A stretch of DNA of 64,000 nucleotides from Asticcacaulis tiandongensis (GCF_006475605.1 NZ_SSBC01000020.1:1-64000), one strand, 5' to 3'. Counted from the stretch's first letter, positions 50,111 through 61,486 are shown. Program-made: numbers and translations. The notes: generated by a model not told the origin, from the sequence alone.

Positions 50111-51037
50111 GTGCCGGTTGCGACCATGACTGCGAAAACCAATACTAAACGGGCATTGAAGCTGGGTCTGGTGATTCTGGCTTCGGTGGCCAGCGTCGGC
50201 GTCATGAGCGGCTGTGCGGGCAAGGGCGGGCAACAGACCCGCCTGGTCTATGAAGAACGCCCTGTCGAACAGCTTTATAATACCGGTATGCGCCGCCTTG
50301 ATGAGCGCAACTGGAAAGAGGCTGTCGATTATTTCCAGGAAGTTCAGCGTCAGCACCCCCATTCCGAATGGGCGCGGCGTTCGATCATCATGGAAATCTA
50401 CGCCAACTATATGGGCAATAACTATAATGAATCGACCGCTGCGGCTGAGCGGTTCATTAAGCTCTATCCCGGTTCGGATATGACGCCCTATGCCTATTAT
50501 ATGCGGGCGGTGAACTATTTTGAGCAGATCGTCGATATTGGTCGCGATCAGGCCTATACGGAAACGGCGCAGGCCTATCTGCGCGAAGTGGTGCTGCGTT
50601 ATCCCGGTACCGAATATTCGCGCGATGCCTCAGTTAAGCTCGACATGGTCTATGACCAACTGGCGGGTAAGGAAATGGAAATCGGCCGTTTCTACCTGCA
50701 ACGTAATCAGCCTCTGTCAGCGGTTGGGCGTTTCAAAACCGTCATTACCACCTATCAGACCACCAGCCATGCCCCTGAGGCGCTGTATCGTCTGGTCGAA
50801 GCCAATCTGATGATGGGTATTGTTGATGAGGCCAACCGCAATGCGGCGGTGCTGGGCTATAATTACCCCGGTGATCGCTGGTATAAGTCGGCCTATGACC
50901 TGATGCAAAAGCATGGTCAGGCGCTTGAGGTTCGGCCTGTGGCCGGTGGCGCAAAGGGGCCGGAACCTGTCGGTACAGAAGCGGAACAAAAAGAGAAAAA
51001 GGGCTGGCTAAGCCAGTTGAATCCGTTTAAGTCTTAG
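50111..51037 (+). CDS. bamD: Outer membrane assembly lipoprotein BamD
   Basis: Lipoprotein of the BAM complex that folds outer-membrane proteins. The 308-residue protein has a lipoprotein signal ending VMSGC|AG and TPR-like repeats (EQLYNTGMRRLDERNWKEAV, QHPHSEWARRSIIMEIYANY, IKLYPGSDMTPYAYYMRAVN). The GTG at 50111 has GGGGA eight bases upstream; the ATG at 50126 has no site. The C-terminal tail is charged and ends WLSQLNPFKS. recN follows after 73 bases. Confidence 0.94.
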   Translation: MPVATMTAKTNTKRALKLGLVILASVASVGVMSGCAGKGGQQTRLVYEERPVEQLYNTGMRRLDERNWKEAVDYFQEVQRQHPHSEWARRSIIMEIYANYMGNNYNESTAAAERFIKLYPGSDMTPYAYYMRAVNYFEQIVDIGRDQAYTETAQAYLREVVLRYPGTEYSRDASVKLDMVYDQLAGKEMEIGRFYLQRNQPLSAVGRFKTVITTYQTTSHAPEALYRLVEANLMMGIVDEANRNAAVLGYNYPGDRWYKSAYDLMQKHGQALEVRPVAGGAKGPEPVGTEAEQKEKKGWLSQLNPFKS

Positions 51038-51110
51038 GTGAAAGTGTGCATTTGGGCCGGTATTCCGGTCAGGTGCGTGATACCCCTAGTCTTTACCTGC
51101 GCAGGATTCC

Positions 51111-52835
51111 ATGCTGACACGTCTGACGATACAGGATGTTGTCCTTGTTGACCGGCTCGATCTCGATATCCGTCAGGGCTTAAGCGTTCTGACCGGCGAG
51201 ACGGGGGCCGGTAAATCCATTATTCTCGATTCATTGGGACTGGCGACCGGTGCACGCGGTGACGCGGGGCTTATTAGGGCCGGTGCATCTCAGGCGGCGG
51301 TGACGGCGGAATTTGACCTGCCTGCGGGTCACGCGCTTTATGATTTCCTTGAGGACAAAGGGCTGGCCTTAGAGGCCGGTGAGCCGTTGCTCCTGCGTCG
51401 CGTGGTTAGCCGTGACGGGCGTTCCAAGGCTTTTGTCAATGATCAGTCGGTATCGGTCAGTGTGCTGAAGGCGCTGGGGGACAGCCTGCTTGAGGTGCAT
51501 GGCCAGCATGAGACGGTAGGGCTGCTTGATCCGCGCACCCATGCGGCCATGCTGGATGCCTATGGCGATTGCGCGGCAGAAAAGGCGGCGGTGGCCGAGA
51601 CGTTCAGGGCGCTGAAAGCGGTACGCGAACGTTACCGCGATCTGCAGGCGCGGTCGGAGCGGGCGGCGGAAGAGGTTGAGGAACTGACGCATCGTTTGTC
51701 AGAGCTTGACCGGCTAGATCCGCAGCCTGACGAGGAGGCGCAACTGGCGACCGAGCGGTCATTGCTCGGGGCATCCGAGCGGGCGCTTGAGGACATTACC
51801 GAAGCGCGGACCACGGTGGGCGGGGATCAGTTGTCACAGCGTCTTGCCAAGGCGTTTCGGGCGCTGGATCATGCCCGAAGCCGTGCGCAACAGGCCGGTG
51901 CCAATGAAGGCCATGCGGTGCTGAAGGCGTTGTCGGAAGCGGCCGAGGCGCTGGATCGCACGCTGATTGCGGCGGATGAGGCGTTGGCGCTGATGGATGC
52001 GGCGGCGGATGCGCTGGATGTCGAACCGGGGCGGCTGGATCGGGTTGAGGAGCGGTTGTTTGCGCTTCGGGCCATGGCACGTAAGCTGAATGTGCTGGTG
52101 GAGGATCTGCCGGCGACGCGGGCGAAGATGGCCCATGCCTTAAGTGAAATCGAAGATGCCGAAGGGGCTTTGCGCAAATTATCAGCCGAAGTGGCGCAGG
52201 CGCAGGCGGCGTTCAATGCGGCGATTGAGGCGCTTCGGGCCAAACGCCTTGAGGCCGGTGCGGCGCTGTCGGTGGCGGTGATGGCCGAACTGACGCCGCT
52301 CAAGCTCGATAAGGCGGCGTTCCGTGTCGATATTCGCGCGCTGGAGCCGGAACGTTATACGGCCCACGGCGGGGATCAGATTACCTTTGAGGTGCGCACC
52401 AACCCCGGGGCTGATTGGGGCGGGATGGCGGCCATTGCCTCAGGTGGGGAACTGGCGCGGTTTGCGCTGGCGCTCAAGGCGGCGCTGGCGACACGCGGCG
52501 ATGAAGGGGTGGCGGGGCCGGTGATGATCTTCGATGAGGTGGATCAGGGGGTTGGCGGGGCTGTGGCCGATGCGGTGGGCCTGCGTTTGAAGAAACTGGC
52601 TGAAGCTGGTCAGGTGATTGTGGTGACGCACTCGCCGCAGGTGGCGGCACGCGGGGATCAGCATCTTAAGGTGTCCAAGGCCGAGGTTGAGGGGGCGGTG
52701 CGCTCGAAAGTGGTTGAGCTCAGTGCCGATGAGACGCTTGAGGAACTGGCGCGGATGCTGTCGGGCGCGGAGATCACGCCTGAGGCGCGGGCGGCAGCCT
52801 TGCGGTTGCGGCAGTCTCCGGTGGTGGCAGGGTAG
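51111..52835 (+). CDS. recN: DNA repair protein RecN
   Basis: SMC-like ATPase that acts in double-strand break repair. The 574-residue protein has Walker A GETGAGKSIILDSL (about 29-42), a central coiled coil (about 155-360), the signature AIASGGELARFALALK, Walker B GPVMIFDEVDQGVGG and the D-loop region VVTHSPQVAARGDQH. AGGA precedes the start. The last codons (PEARAAALRLRQ) recur in a second copy at 53684-53734, beyond a small insert. Confidence 0.95.
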   Translation: MLTRLTIQDVVLVDRLDLDIRQGLSVLTGETGAGKSIILDSLGLATGARGDAGLIRAGASQAAVTAEFDLPAGHALYDFLEDKGLALEAGEPLLLRRVVSRDGRSKAFVNDQSVSVSVLKALGDSLLEVHGQHETVGLLDPRTHAAMLDAYGDCAAEKAAVAETFRALKAVRERYRDLQARSERAAEEVEELTHRLSELDRLDPQPDEEAQLATERSLLGASERALEDITEARTTVGGDQLSQRLAKAFRALDHARSRAQQAGANEGHAVLKALSEAAEALDRTLIAADEALALMDAAADALDVEPGRLDRVEERLFALRAMARKLNVLVEDLPATRAKMAHALSEIEDAEGALRKLSAEVAQAQAAFNAAIEALRAKRLEAGAALSVAVMAELTPLKLDKAAFRVDIRALEPERYTAHGGDQITFEVRTNPGADWGGMAAIASGGELARFALALKAALATRGDEGVAGPVMIFDEVDQGVGGAVADAVGLRLKKLAEAGQVIVVTHSPQVAARGDQHLKVSKAEVEGAVRSKVVELSADETLEELARMLSGAEITPEARAAALRLRQSPVVAG

Positions 52836-52902
52836 TCAGAAGTGATTCATCGCACCTATTTATGATGAATGACTGATAGATATGAGTTGTAATTTTTAAT
52901 TA

Positions 52903-52981
<79 letters not shown>

Positions 52982-53063
52982 TGGGGCAGAGAATTATTGA
53001 AAATATAACACTGCCTAAGTGGGTTGCGTTTTTTCAGAGAAGAAAAGAATTAAAGGGGCAGAT

Positions 53064-53612
53064 ATGAAAAACTGGAAAACGCATCTTGGGTGGGTATTTG
53101 TAATTTTCATCACGGCTTATTTGTTCCATAATATAGGAAAGAATAGTGTAACCGCTGAAGATGTTATTGTGATGTCATCCAAGAGCGTGGACCATTATGA
53201 TGGTAAATCATTGGGTAAATCATTGCATTTTCAAGGGACTTGGAAGATTGAAGAGGGGAGTATTGCTTGGCCTAAAAATATCTCTCATTATGATTGCTGG
53301 CTAGATAATGAAGGTTATTGCAATTTAACTGAAGCTACTATCTATAAAAATTCCCTTAATGTCCGAACTTCGAAATTTGTAAAAATTATTAAATGGGATG
53401 ATCAACAGGTTATATTAGAACAGTCTGGAACGAGTAATTGTCGCGATTTTGTTGTTGTGGTTGATTTACTTACACAGGAAGTTACTGGAATTACGAAAGA
53501 TACGCCTAATAGGCCAGAAAGCTGTTCAGAAACGCTCCCTCCACTAGAAAAGCCTCGCATTAGCAAAATGATTGATGGCTTTCGGTTGAGTTTTCCACGT
53601 GCCGAAAAATAA
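53064..53612 (+). CDS. AT-rich orphan gene, membrane-anchored or exported protein
   Basis: The 182-residue protein begins with a short basic segment and a hydrophobic span (about residues 8-25, LGWVFVIFITAYLFHNIG), either an anchor or an uncleaved signal. The rest is a beta-rich domain with four cysteines (DCWLDNEGYCN, SNCRDF, ESCSETL). I do not recognise the family. Base composition is clearly lower in GC than all neighbours, the codon use differs, and the gene sits between recN and a duplicated recN 3' end, so it is probably acquired. The ATG at 53064 follows AGGGGCAGAT; a longer start at 53019 is possible. Confidence 0.7.
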   Translation: MKNWKTHLGWVFVIFITAYLFHNIGKNSVTAEDVIVMSSKSVDHYDGKSLGKSLHFQGTWKIEEGSIAWPKNISHYDCWLDNEGYCNLTEATIYKNSLNVRTSKFVKIIKWDDQQVILEQSGTSNCRDFVVVVDLLTQEVTGITKDTPNRPESCSETLPPLEKPRISKMIDGFRLSFPRAEK

Positions 53613-53683
53613 ATGATACTACACTTGCATGTCTCATTTTTTACTGTGAATTAGTATCGGTGGCTGAAAGGCAAGAGATTAAG

Positions 53684-53734
53684 CCTGAGGCGCGGGCGGC
53701 GGCGTTGCGGTTGCGTCAGCCGGTAGGGGCATAA
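53684..53734 (+). pseudogene. Second copy of the recN 3' end
   Basis: The sequence encodes PEARAAALRLRQPVGA and a stop in frame; recN ends PEARAAALRLRQSPVVAG. The first 17 bases and an 11-base block are identical to recN 52785-52835. Upstream of 53684 the match fades (EIKPEA versus EITPEA). No start or RecN body is attached. It looks like the original or a donor recN tail left beyond an insertion. Confidence 0.8.
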
Positions 53735-53751
53735 AAGTTACCACAGAAAGA

Positions 53752-53810
53752 ACCCCCCTCTGTCACAGCTTTGCTGTGACATCTCCCCCGGCATAGCCAG
53801 GGGAGTATGA
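53752..53810. repeat. Intergenic palindromic repeat, family C copy 3
   Basis: CCCCCTCTGTCACAGC, GTCACAGC/GCTGTGAC hairpin, ATCTCCCCC and CAGGGGAGTATGAAG. Lies between the recN tail copy and ligA. Confidence 0.75.
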
Positions 53811-53857
53811 AGCTGGGGGTTAAGTGGATGTTTTGCAGATATGGAAACCGATGATAG

Positions 53858-55963
<2,106 letters not shown>

Positions 55964-55965
55964 GT

Positions 55966-56724
55966 ATGAAGCTGAATGAACAGGTGGTTATTGTGACCGG
56001 CGCGGGGCGCGGTCTGGGGGCAGCGATTGCCACAGCCTTCGCCCGTGAAGGGGCTAAGGTAGCGATTAATTATCGCAACAGCCGTAACGAGGCCGAAGCC
56101 TTGGCGGCGCAGTTGGGGGGAAATGCGCGCGCCTTTCAGGCCGATGTGCGTGACCTTGAGGCGGTAAAGCATATGGTCGCGGAGGTGACCGAGGCTTTCG
56201 GTGCGCCGACGACGGCAGTGCATAATGCGCTGGCCGATTACAGCTTTAACGGTGATGCGCGCGAGAAAATCGATACGCTGGATTATAGCCATATTGAGGC
56301 GCAGGCGCATACGGCGGTCGGCGGGGCGCTCAATCTGGCCAAGGCTGTGCATCCGGCGATGAAGACGGCGGGCTTTGGCCGTATCGTGACCATCGGTACC
56401 AATCTGGTGCAGAATCCGGTTGTGCCCTATCATGACTATACGGCGGCCAAGGCGGCGTTGATGGCGCTGACGCGGACTCTGGCGGCGGATCTGGGCCCAG
56501 ACGGAATCACGGTCAATATGGTGTCGGGCGGACTTTTGCGCACGACAGCGGCCAGTGCCGGGACGCCTGAGGCGGTGTTTGACCTGATTGCCGCTTCTAC
56601 GCCCCTGCGGCGGGTGACGACGCCTGAGGAAGCGGCGGATGCGGTGCTGTTCTTTGCCAGCCCCTGGGCGCGGTCAGTGACCGGTCAGAACCTTATGGTC
56701 GATGGCGGGCTGGTGTTCGGATAG
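55966..56724 (+). CDS. Short-chain dehydrogenase/reductase, FabG-like
   Basis: NAD(P)-dependent oxidoreductase of 252 residues. The Rossmann motif TGAGRGLGAAIA, the VHNALA segment in place of the usual NNAG, and the active-site YHDYTAAKAAL (Tyr-x3-Lys) are visible; the C-terminus GQNLMVDGGLVFG is typical of FabG-like SDRs. The altered NNAG position suggests a substrate other than acyl-ACP. AGGAG precedes the ATG, two bases after ligA, so it is co-transcribed with it. Confidence 0.9.
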   Translation: MKLNEQVVIVTGAGRGLGAAIATAFAREGAKVAINYRNSRNEAEALAAQLGGNARAFQADVRDLEAVKHMVAEVTEAFGAPTTAVHNALADYSFNGDAREKIDTLDYSHIEAQAHTAVGGALNLAKAVHPAMKTAGFGRIVTIGTNLVQNPVVPYHDYTAAKAALMALTRTLAADLGPDGITVNMVSGGLLRTTAASAGTPEAVFDLIAASTPLRRVTTPEEAADAVLFFASPWARSVTGQNLMVDGGLVFG

Positions 56725-56737
56725 GCAGGCGTTAAGC

Positions 56738-56780
56738 CACCGTCACCCCGACCCTCTCCCTGGAAAGGGAGAGGGGGAAG
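56738..56780. repeat. Intergenic palindromic repeat, family B copy 4
   Basis: ACCGTCACCCCGACCCTCTC then CCCTGGAAAGGGAGAGGGGG. Between the convergent SDR and gamma-glutamyltransferase genes, ending 4 bases before the latter's stop codon. Confidence 0.85.
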
Positions 56781-56783
56781 GGA

Positions 56784-58496
56784 TTATTTACCGATCAGGA
56801 CGACGCCTTCGCGGCGGGGGTCCGCACCGCCGTCGATACGGTCAGGATAGAACATCACCCCATGCAGGCCTGAGTTTTCGCCGGCAACTTCCTGAATGTC
56901 GTAACTCATGTCTTTCAGGGCTTGGGTGATGGCGGCGGGCATGAGCGCGGCTTCGATACGGACGGTGTCGCCGCGGGCCACGACATTGGGCAGGGCCACG
57001 GCTTCGGGCATGGTAAGGCCCCAGTCGAGAACGCCGATCAGGGCCTTGAAATTATAGGCCAGAATGGATGAGCCGCCCGGTGACCCCACCATGCCGATCA
57101 GGTTTTTGTTCTGATCGAAGATCATTACCGGTGACATGGAAGAGCGCGGACGCTTGCCACCTTCGACGGCATTGGCGGCTGTGTGGCCATCGGTGCCGGT
57201 GGGCGCAAAGGAAAAGTCGGTCAACTGGTTATTTAGGAAGAAGCCGCCGACCATGCGGCCTGAGCCGAAATAGCTTTCGACCGAAGTGGTCACGCTTACG
57301 GCATTGCCATAACGGTCGCGGATGACGAAATGCGAGGTGCCCGCCGGTTCACGGGTGTTATCGGCAGCCCATGCCACGGCTTTTGAGGGCTGGCCGTAGG
57401 TAGGTGTAGGAGCCGCCTTGCCCGGCGTGATGGTGGCTACACGCCCGTCAATATAGGCCGGATCGAGCAGGCCTTTGAGCGGCACGGAGACAAATTCGGA
57501 ATCGGCCATATATTGGTCGCGGTCGGCATACATCAGGCGCTGGGCTTCGATAATCACCTGCCAGCCGCGTGGGTCAGTGGGGCCATATTCGCCCATCGGG
57601 AAGCGTTCGGCGATTTTCAGTGCCTGAAGCAGGGACGGCGCCGAGGACGGCGGCAAGGGCACGCAGATAATATAGATGCGATATGGCTCACACAGGGCAT
57701 CGTCGGACTTCGGGAAGTAGGATTTGAAATCATCGGGTGTCAGAGCGCCCGCCGGTGTCCCTTCGGAGGTGCGGGCGATGATGGCCTCAACCAGCGGGCC
57801 TTCGCGAAAGATCACCGCCCCTTTATCGGCAAGATGACGCAGGGTTTCGGCATAGGCCGGATTGGTCAGACGGTCACCGGTTTTTTTCAGGCCGCCCTGA
57901 CCATCAGAGAAATAGGCTTTCAGATCAGGCGCATTGTTCTGAGGCAGGCGGGTCTGGGTCAGGTAGTCGCCCAGTCGCGGTGAAATGATAAAGCCGTTTT
58001 CAGCTAGCCTGACGGGGGTGCCGAACAGGTCTTTCCACAGAAGGTTGCCGTGAGCGGAGTGGGCCTTTTCCAGCATGTGCATAACGCCCGGTACGCCCGT
58101 GGAGCGGCCTGACAGCATGGCCTCAACGAAGGGCAGGGGTGTGCCGTCTTCTTTCAGGAACCAGTCGCTGCTGGCGGCCTTAGGAGCGGTTTCGCGGCCA
58201 TTATATTGAATGACCTTTCCGGTTTTCGCATCAAAGTAGACCATGAAGGCCCCGCCACCGATGCCTGAGCTTTGTGGCTCAACGAGGCCCAGGGTCGCCT
58301 GAACCGCCACGGCGGCATCTATGGCTGTGCCGCCTTTTTCAAGGATATCCATGCCTGCTTCGGCCGCCAGAGGATTGGCTGCGATGACCACCGGCGCAAA
58401 GGTCGGGGCCTGATCCGGTGTGGTGGTCGCACAGGCACATAAAGTGACGGCGGCAAGAATGAACAGGGGGCGGATAAACAGATTGCGGGCAAACAT
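56784..58496 (-). CDS. ggt: Gamma-glutamyltransferase, exported lipoprotein-like
   Basis: Hydrolyses or transfers the gamma-glutamyl group of glutathione in the periplasm. The 570-residue precursor has a lipoprotein-type signal (FILAAVTLCAC) and the GGT fold: VVIAANPLAAEAGMDILEKGGTAIDAAVA, EPQSSGIGGGAFMVYFDA, the self-cleavage site AGTSHFVIRD where the Thr becomes the new N-terminal nucleophile, RPRSSMSPVMIF and GSPGGSSI. I chose ATG at 58496, which gives the signal peptide; longer frames to 58604 have no support. Divergent from tRNA-Arg(ACG). Confidence 0.93.
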   Translation of the reverse strand: MFARNLFIRPLFILAAVTLCACATTTPDQAPTFAPVVIAANPLAAEAGMDILEKGGTAIDAAVAVQATLGLVEPQSSGIGGGAFMVYFDAKTGKVIQYNGRETAPKAASSDWFLKEDGTPLPFVEAMLSGRSTGVPGVMHMLEKAHSAHGNLLWKDLFGTPVRLAENGFIISPRLGDYLTQTRLPQNNAPDLKAYFSDGQGGLKKTGDRLTNPAYAETLRHLADKGAVIFREGPLVEAIIARTSEGTPAGALTPDDFKSYFPKSDDALCEPYRIYIICVPLPPSSAPSLLQALKIAERFPMGEYGPTDPRGWQVIIEAQRLMYADRDQYMADSEFVSVPLKGLLDPAYIDGRVATITPGKAAPTPTYGQPSKAVAWAADNTREPAGTSHFVIRDRYGNAVSVTTSVESYFGSGRMVGGFFLNNQLTDFSFAPTGTDGHTAANAVEGGKRPRSSMSPVMIFDQNKNLIGMVGSPGGSSILAYNFKALIGVLDWGLTMPEAVALPNVVARGDTVRIEAALMPAAITQALKDMSYDIQEVAGENSGLHGVMFYPDRIDGGADPRREGVVLIGK

Positions 58497-58690
58497 GCAG
58501 GGGACTTTGCTTAAAACAGGACCAGAGAGGCAAATATGACCTGTCATGACCCTGTGGGGGCGGACTTTCAACAGGAAATCAAAAAAAATAGGCAAAAAGG
58601 CCATTAAACGGCTTGCCTTTGTAATCTGTTGAGACTAATTGTCCGGCCCTCGCTGCTGAGCAAGCTTAGCGGCGGGAATTGAAAAAATGC

Positions 58691-58767
58691 GCACTCGTAG
58701 CTCAGCTGGATAGAGCATCAGACTACGAATCTGAGGGTCAGGAGTTCGAATCTCTTCGAGTGCGCCA
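58691..58767 (+). tRNA. tRNA-Arg (anticodon ACG)
   Basis: The 77-nt gene has acceptor GCACTCG/CGAGTGC, anticodon arm TCAGA-CTACGAA-TCTGA (ACG, read as inosine at the wobble position for CGU/CGC/CGA), T arm AGGAG-TTCGAAT-CTCTT and an encoded CCA. A terminator follows. Confidence 0.96.
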
Positions 58768-58788
58768 TTTCATTTTTTGAATAAAATC

Positions 58789-58810
58789 AGCCCCCTATGG
58801 GGCTTTTTTT
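58789..58810 (+). terminator. Rho-independent terminator of tRNA-Arg(ACG)
   Basis: AGCCCC, a short loop CTAT, GGGGCT and a run of seven T. Starts 22 bases after the tRNA. Confidence 0.92.
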
Positions 58811-58838
58811 GTGCCTGAAGGGTCGCAATCGATTCGGT

Positions 58839-59075
58839 TTATGGGGATGCAGTTGGGGCGGGCGGGCTTTCGGGGGTGCCTTCTTCAACGGCATTAACGT
58901 CGCCCGGGTTCATCATGGATTGATTTTCAGGCGACGTGGCCATGGCAATAAACATGGCAATAAGGACAAGCGCCGCGACGAACAGGGCGGGCCATACCCA
59001 GTTAGGGCCCAGCTTTTTCGCGACCGGAAGGGTATCGGAAGGTGCGTTCGGGCGTGGATCATTCTGCGTGGACAT
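58839..59075 (-). CDS. Small single-span membrane protein
   Basis: The 78-residue protein has a polar N-terminus (about 1-24), one membrane span (about 26-46, NWVWPALFVAALVLIAMFIA) and a short acidic, Pro-rich C-terminus. No family recognised. A dyad GAAACGTT...AATGTTTC at 59109-59127 lies 33 bases before its start and could be an operator. It converges on the tRNA-Arg terminator. Confidence 0.6.
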   Translation of the reverse strand: MSTQNDPRPNAPSDTLPVAKKLGPNWVWPALFVAALVLIAMFIAMATSPENQSMMNPGDVNAVEEGTPESPPAPTASP

Positions 59076-59329
59076 GGACGTTCATCCTCTTTTCATTTCA
59101 AAGTATATGAAACGTTAGAAATGTTTCCCCTCTGTCTGCCCGTTTGTAGGCGGTGCACGGAGGTCTCCATATTTGGTCATGGGAGGTTCAGGATGATATA
59201 TGATTGCTGCCTTAGCTCCTCAGGAGCGTGTAAAAGTATGTCTCAGGTGCGCGACTAACAGTGCCGCGCATGACAAAATGGGCCAGGATGTCTTTGGGGG
59301 GGTAAAATATTGATTGTATTGAAAGAAAA

Positions 59330-59405
<76 letters not shown>

Positions 59406-59642
59406 ACACTTTTCAGCCGCATCAGAAGAGGTGTTGGTAAACCTCGGCGGTGAGGCGCGGAACATACGGATTTTTGCCGGAGGTTCAAGGCCTAATTTCA
59501 ACTCATATACAGTTATTCCTTAACAAAATACAATTTAAAGGCGCAATTATTTATTAAATCAGCTTTTGTTTGTGTTTGTCAGGGCTTGTCTGAGGCGGAT
59601 GTAAGGTTCACATTCGCGTGCGATTCTAATGGGAGCAGGGAT

Positions 59643-59999
59643 ATGGCATTTCGGGATCTGAGTGGCGCGGTAGATTTCGCGCATCTTGAGGCCTATACGC
59701 TGAATGATGTCGGGATCATTGAAGAGGTGCTGACCCTGTTCGGCCAGCAGGCCGATATATGGTCGCCGCTTCTGGATGTGTCGCATGCGGGGTGGCGCGA
59801 TGCGGCCCATACGCTGAAAGGCGCGGCGGCGGGCATCGGGGCCAATGCGCTGGCGGCGGCGGCGGAGGCCGCAGAGCGGGGCGATAATGACGGGGCCGCC
59901 GGACGGCTTTTGAAGGTGCGCGATGCGCTGGATGCAGCGCTTATGGATGTGGCAGCCTATCTGCATGGGCTCAGGCTCAGGGCGCTTAAGGCGCAATAA
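59643..59999 (+). CDS. Hpt-domain phosphotransfer protein
   Basis: The 118-residue protein is a single histidine phosphotransfer domain: four-helix bundle with the phospho-accepting His in WRDAAHTLKGAAAGIGANAL (about residue 59). It would relay phosphate between a hybrid kinase and a response regulator. No kinase or regulator gene is adjacent, so its partners are elsewhere. The ATG at 59643 is preferred to a longer frame from 59586 because GGAG lies upstream and the domain starts here. Confidence 0.9.
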   Translation: MAFRDLSGAVDFAHLEAYTLNDVGIIEEVLTLFGQQADIWSPLLDVSHAGWRDAAHTLKGAAAGIGANALAAAAEAAERGDNDGAAGRLLKVRDALDAALMDVAAYLHGLRLRALKAQ

Positions 60000-60074
60000 A
60001 CCTTTGCAAAAGCGGAGCGGGGGTTATAAACCGCAGCCCGACTGTCTGTAATTTCCGCAAAGCGTCTACCTGCC

Positions 60075-60398
60075 ATGAGCGACGAACTTCATATCCTGTG
60101 CACTGACCGTGAGGGTGTTACCCATAATCTGCCGGCGATCGAGGGCTGGCGGATCATGGAGATCATTCGCGACAATGGCCTGCCGATTAAGGCGGAGTGC
60201 GGCGGGGCGCTGGAGTGCGCCACCTGTCACGTCTATGTCGCGCCGGAATGGTGGGACAAGCTGGTTGAAAAGACCGACGAGGAAGAAGAAAAGCTCGATG
60301 AGGCGTTTCTGGTGAAGCGCCATTCGCGTCTGTCGTGTCAGGTTCTGATGCGTGACGATCTTAATGGGCTTGAGGTTACGCTGGCGCCGGAAGGCTAA
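60075..60398 (+). CDS. [2Fe-2S] ferredoxin, adrenodoxin type
   Basis: Small electron carrier of 107 residues. Cluster ligands are in CGGALECATC (Cys-x5-Cys-x2-Cys) plus the distant Cys in RLSCQVLM, and the fold shows DREGVTHNLPAIEGWRIMEI and an acidic partner-binding stretch KTDEEEEKLDEAF. It may serve iron-sulfur cluster assembly or a monooxygenase; no partner is adjacent. The NUDIX gene starts 5 bases after its stop. Confidence 0.94.
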   Translation: MSDELHILCTDREGVTHNLPAIEGWRIMEIIRDNGLPIKAECGGALECATCHVYVAPEWWDKLVEKTDEEEEKLDEAFLVKRHSRLSCQVLMRDDLNGLEVTLAPEG

Positions 60399-60403
60399 GG
60401 CAC

Positions 60404-60856
60404 ATGCAAGCACCCTTGAGGCAGTTCGGACATCGTCTTGAGGGGCTGGACTATCAGCCGCGTCAGGCGGCTTACGGATTCTTGCAGCGGGACGGCTATC
60501 TGGCGATTGCGCAGATCGGATATACCAGGTTCAGCTATGACTTTCCGGGGGGCGCGCTGGATGAGGGTGAGACGCCGGAAGCGGCGGTCGAGCGAGAATT
60601 TGCCGAAGAAACCGGTCTTGTGGTCAGGGTGGTTGAGCCGGTGGGCGAGGTGCTCAACTATTTCGTTCATCAGGACGGTACGCCCTATAACAATCATTGC
60701 CGCTTTTATGAGATGGAATGGGTTGCGGAACAGCCGGAGCTGAAAAGCGAGGCGGATCATGAGTTGGTGTGGATGCGGCCCTTTGAGGCGATGAAGCGCG
60801 TCAAGCATCCGGCCTATGCCTGGGCGTTGTTGCTGTGGCTGCGGGAGCGGGTCTAA
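60404..60856 (+). CDS. NUDIX hydrolase
   Basis: The 150-residue protein has a complete Nudix box, GGALDEGETPEAAVEREFAE and ETGL following, in a short single-domain protein. The substrate is unknown; the sequence between residues 25 and 50 (YLAIAQIGYTRFSYDFPGG) does not identify it. It is probably co-transcribed with the ferredoxin gene. A family D repeat begins right at its stop codon. Confidence 0.88.
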   Translation: MQAPLRQFGHRLEGLDYQPRQAAYGFLQRDGYLAIAQIGYTRFSYDFPGGALDEGETPEAAVEREFAEETGLVVRVVEPVGEVLNYFVHQDGTPYNNHCRFYEMEWVAEQPELKSEADHELVWMRPFEAMKRVKHPAYAWALLLWLRERV

Positions 60857-60969
60857 AAGGGTCGTTTCTGGCCTGCAAAGACGCCTCTTCTGTGCTTCTT
60901 AAGTACGCTGCGCTTATCGAAGACACGTCTTTTTGGCCCAGAGTCTAAAGTGTTTCTCCAACCCTTTTG
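60855..60969. repeat. Family D long imperfect hairpin element, copy 2
   Basis: About 115 bp, with AAAAGGG and CCCTTTT ends and the block TACGCTGCGCTT...CGAAGACACGTCTTTT shared with 19135-19278. It lacks about 30 inner bases present in copy 1. Like copy 1 it starts at the stop codon of the upstream gene. Confidence 0.7.
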
Positions 60970-60976
60970 ACCTAAA

Positions 60977-61486
60977 TCAACCCCGTCGCAGGATGTATTC
61001 GAGATCGATGGTGTCGCCGACGGGGAAGCCGTACTCGCCGACCTTTTCAAAGCCACGGGCAGCGTAGATCGCCTGTGCCCTGTGGTTTTCGCTCCATACG
61101 CCGATCCATTGCGGGGCGGCGGGGTATTTTTCCGACAGATAATCAAGGGCCTCATTTAGCAGGTGTCGGCCCAGTCCTGCGCCCTGCGCTGACTCACGGA
61201 CATAGAGGCGCTTGATTTCGCCGTGATGGTTCGGGTCAGCATCGGCGTGCGGCAGGCTGACGGGGCTGGCTTGAATAAAGGCCAGCGGGGTCTTGTCTTT
61301 GGCGTAGATGAGACGCCAGAAATGGTCGGGATCGGCGACTTCGTCGGCCAGTGCCGCTTCACTGTAGGTTGTGTCGAAAAAGGCCTGCAAATCCTCAGGC
61401 GGATACAGGTGGCCAAAGGTCTCAGTGAAGGTGAGGCGGGCCAGTTCTGTCAGAGCAGGGATATCGGATGGGGTTGGTGGTGTCAT
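60977..61486 (-). CDS. GNAT-family N-acetyltransferase
   Basis: Transfers an acetyl group from acetyl-CoA to an unidentified amine. The 169-residue protein shows the GNAT order: strand and helix (IPALTELARLTFTETFGHLY), the acetyl-CoA loop region IKRLYVRESAQGAGLGRHLLNEAL and NHRAQAIYAARGFEKVGEY near the C-terminus. No partner gene suggests the substrate. Confidence 0.9.
   Translation of the reverse strand: MTPPTPSDIPALTELARLTFTETFGHLYPPEDLQAFFDTTYSEAALADEVADPDHFWRLIYAKDKTPLAFIQASPVSLPHADADPNHHGEIKRLYVRESAQGAGLGRHLLNEALDYLSEKYPAAPQWIGVWSENHRAQAIYAARGFEKVGEYGFPVGDTIDLEYILRRG

Noticed and set aside
59109-59127. Dyad GAAACGTT-AGA-AATGTTTC as a firm operator
   Set aside because: One mismatched pair and a single occurrence seen; noted with the small membrane protein but not called as a separate site.
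60967-60980. TTGAC-N4-ATCAA, an FNR/FixK-like site
   Set aside because: It lies at the end of the GNAT gene between convergent transcription units, not before any start, and partly within a repeat; probably chance.
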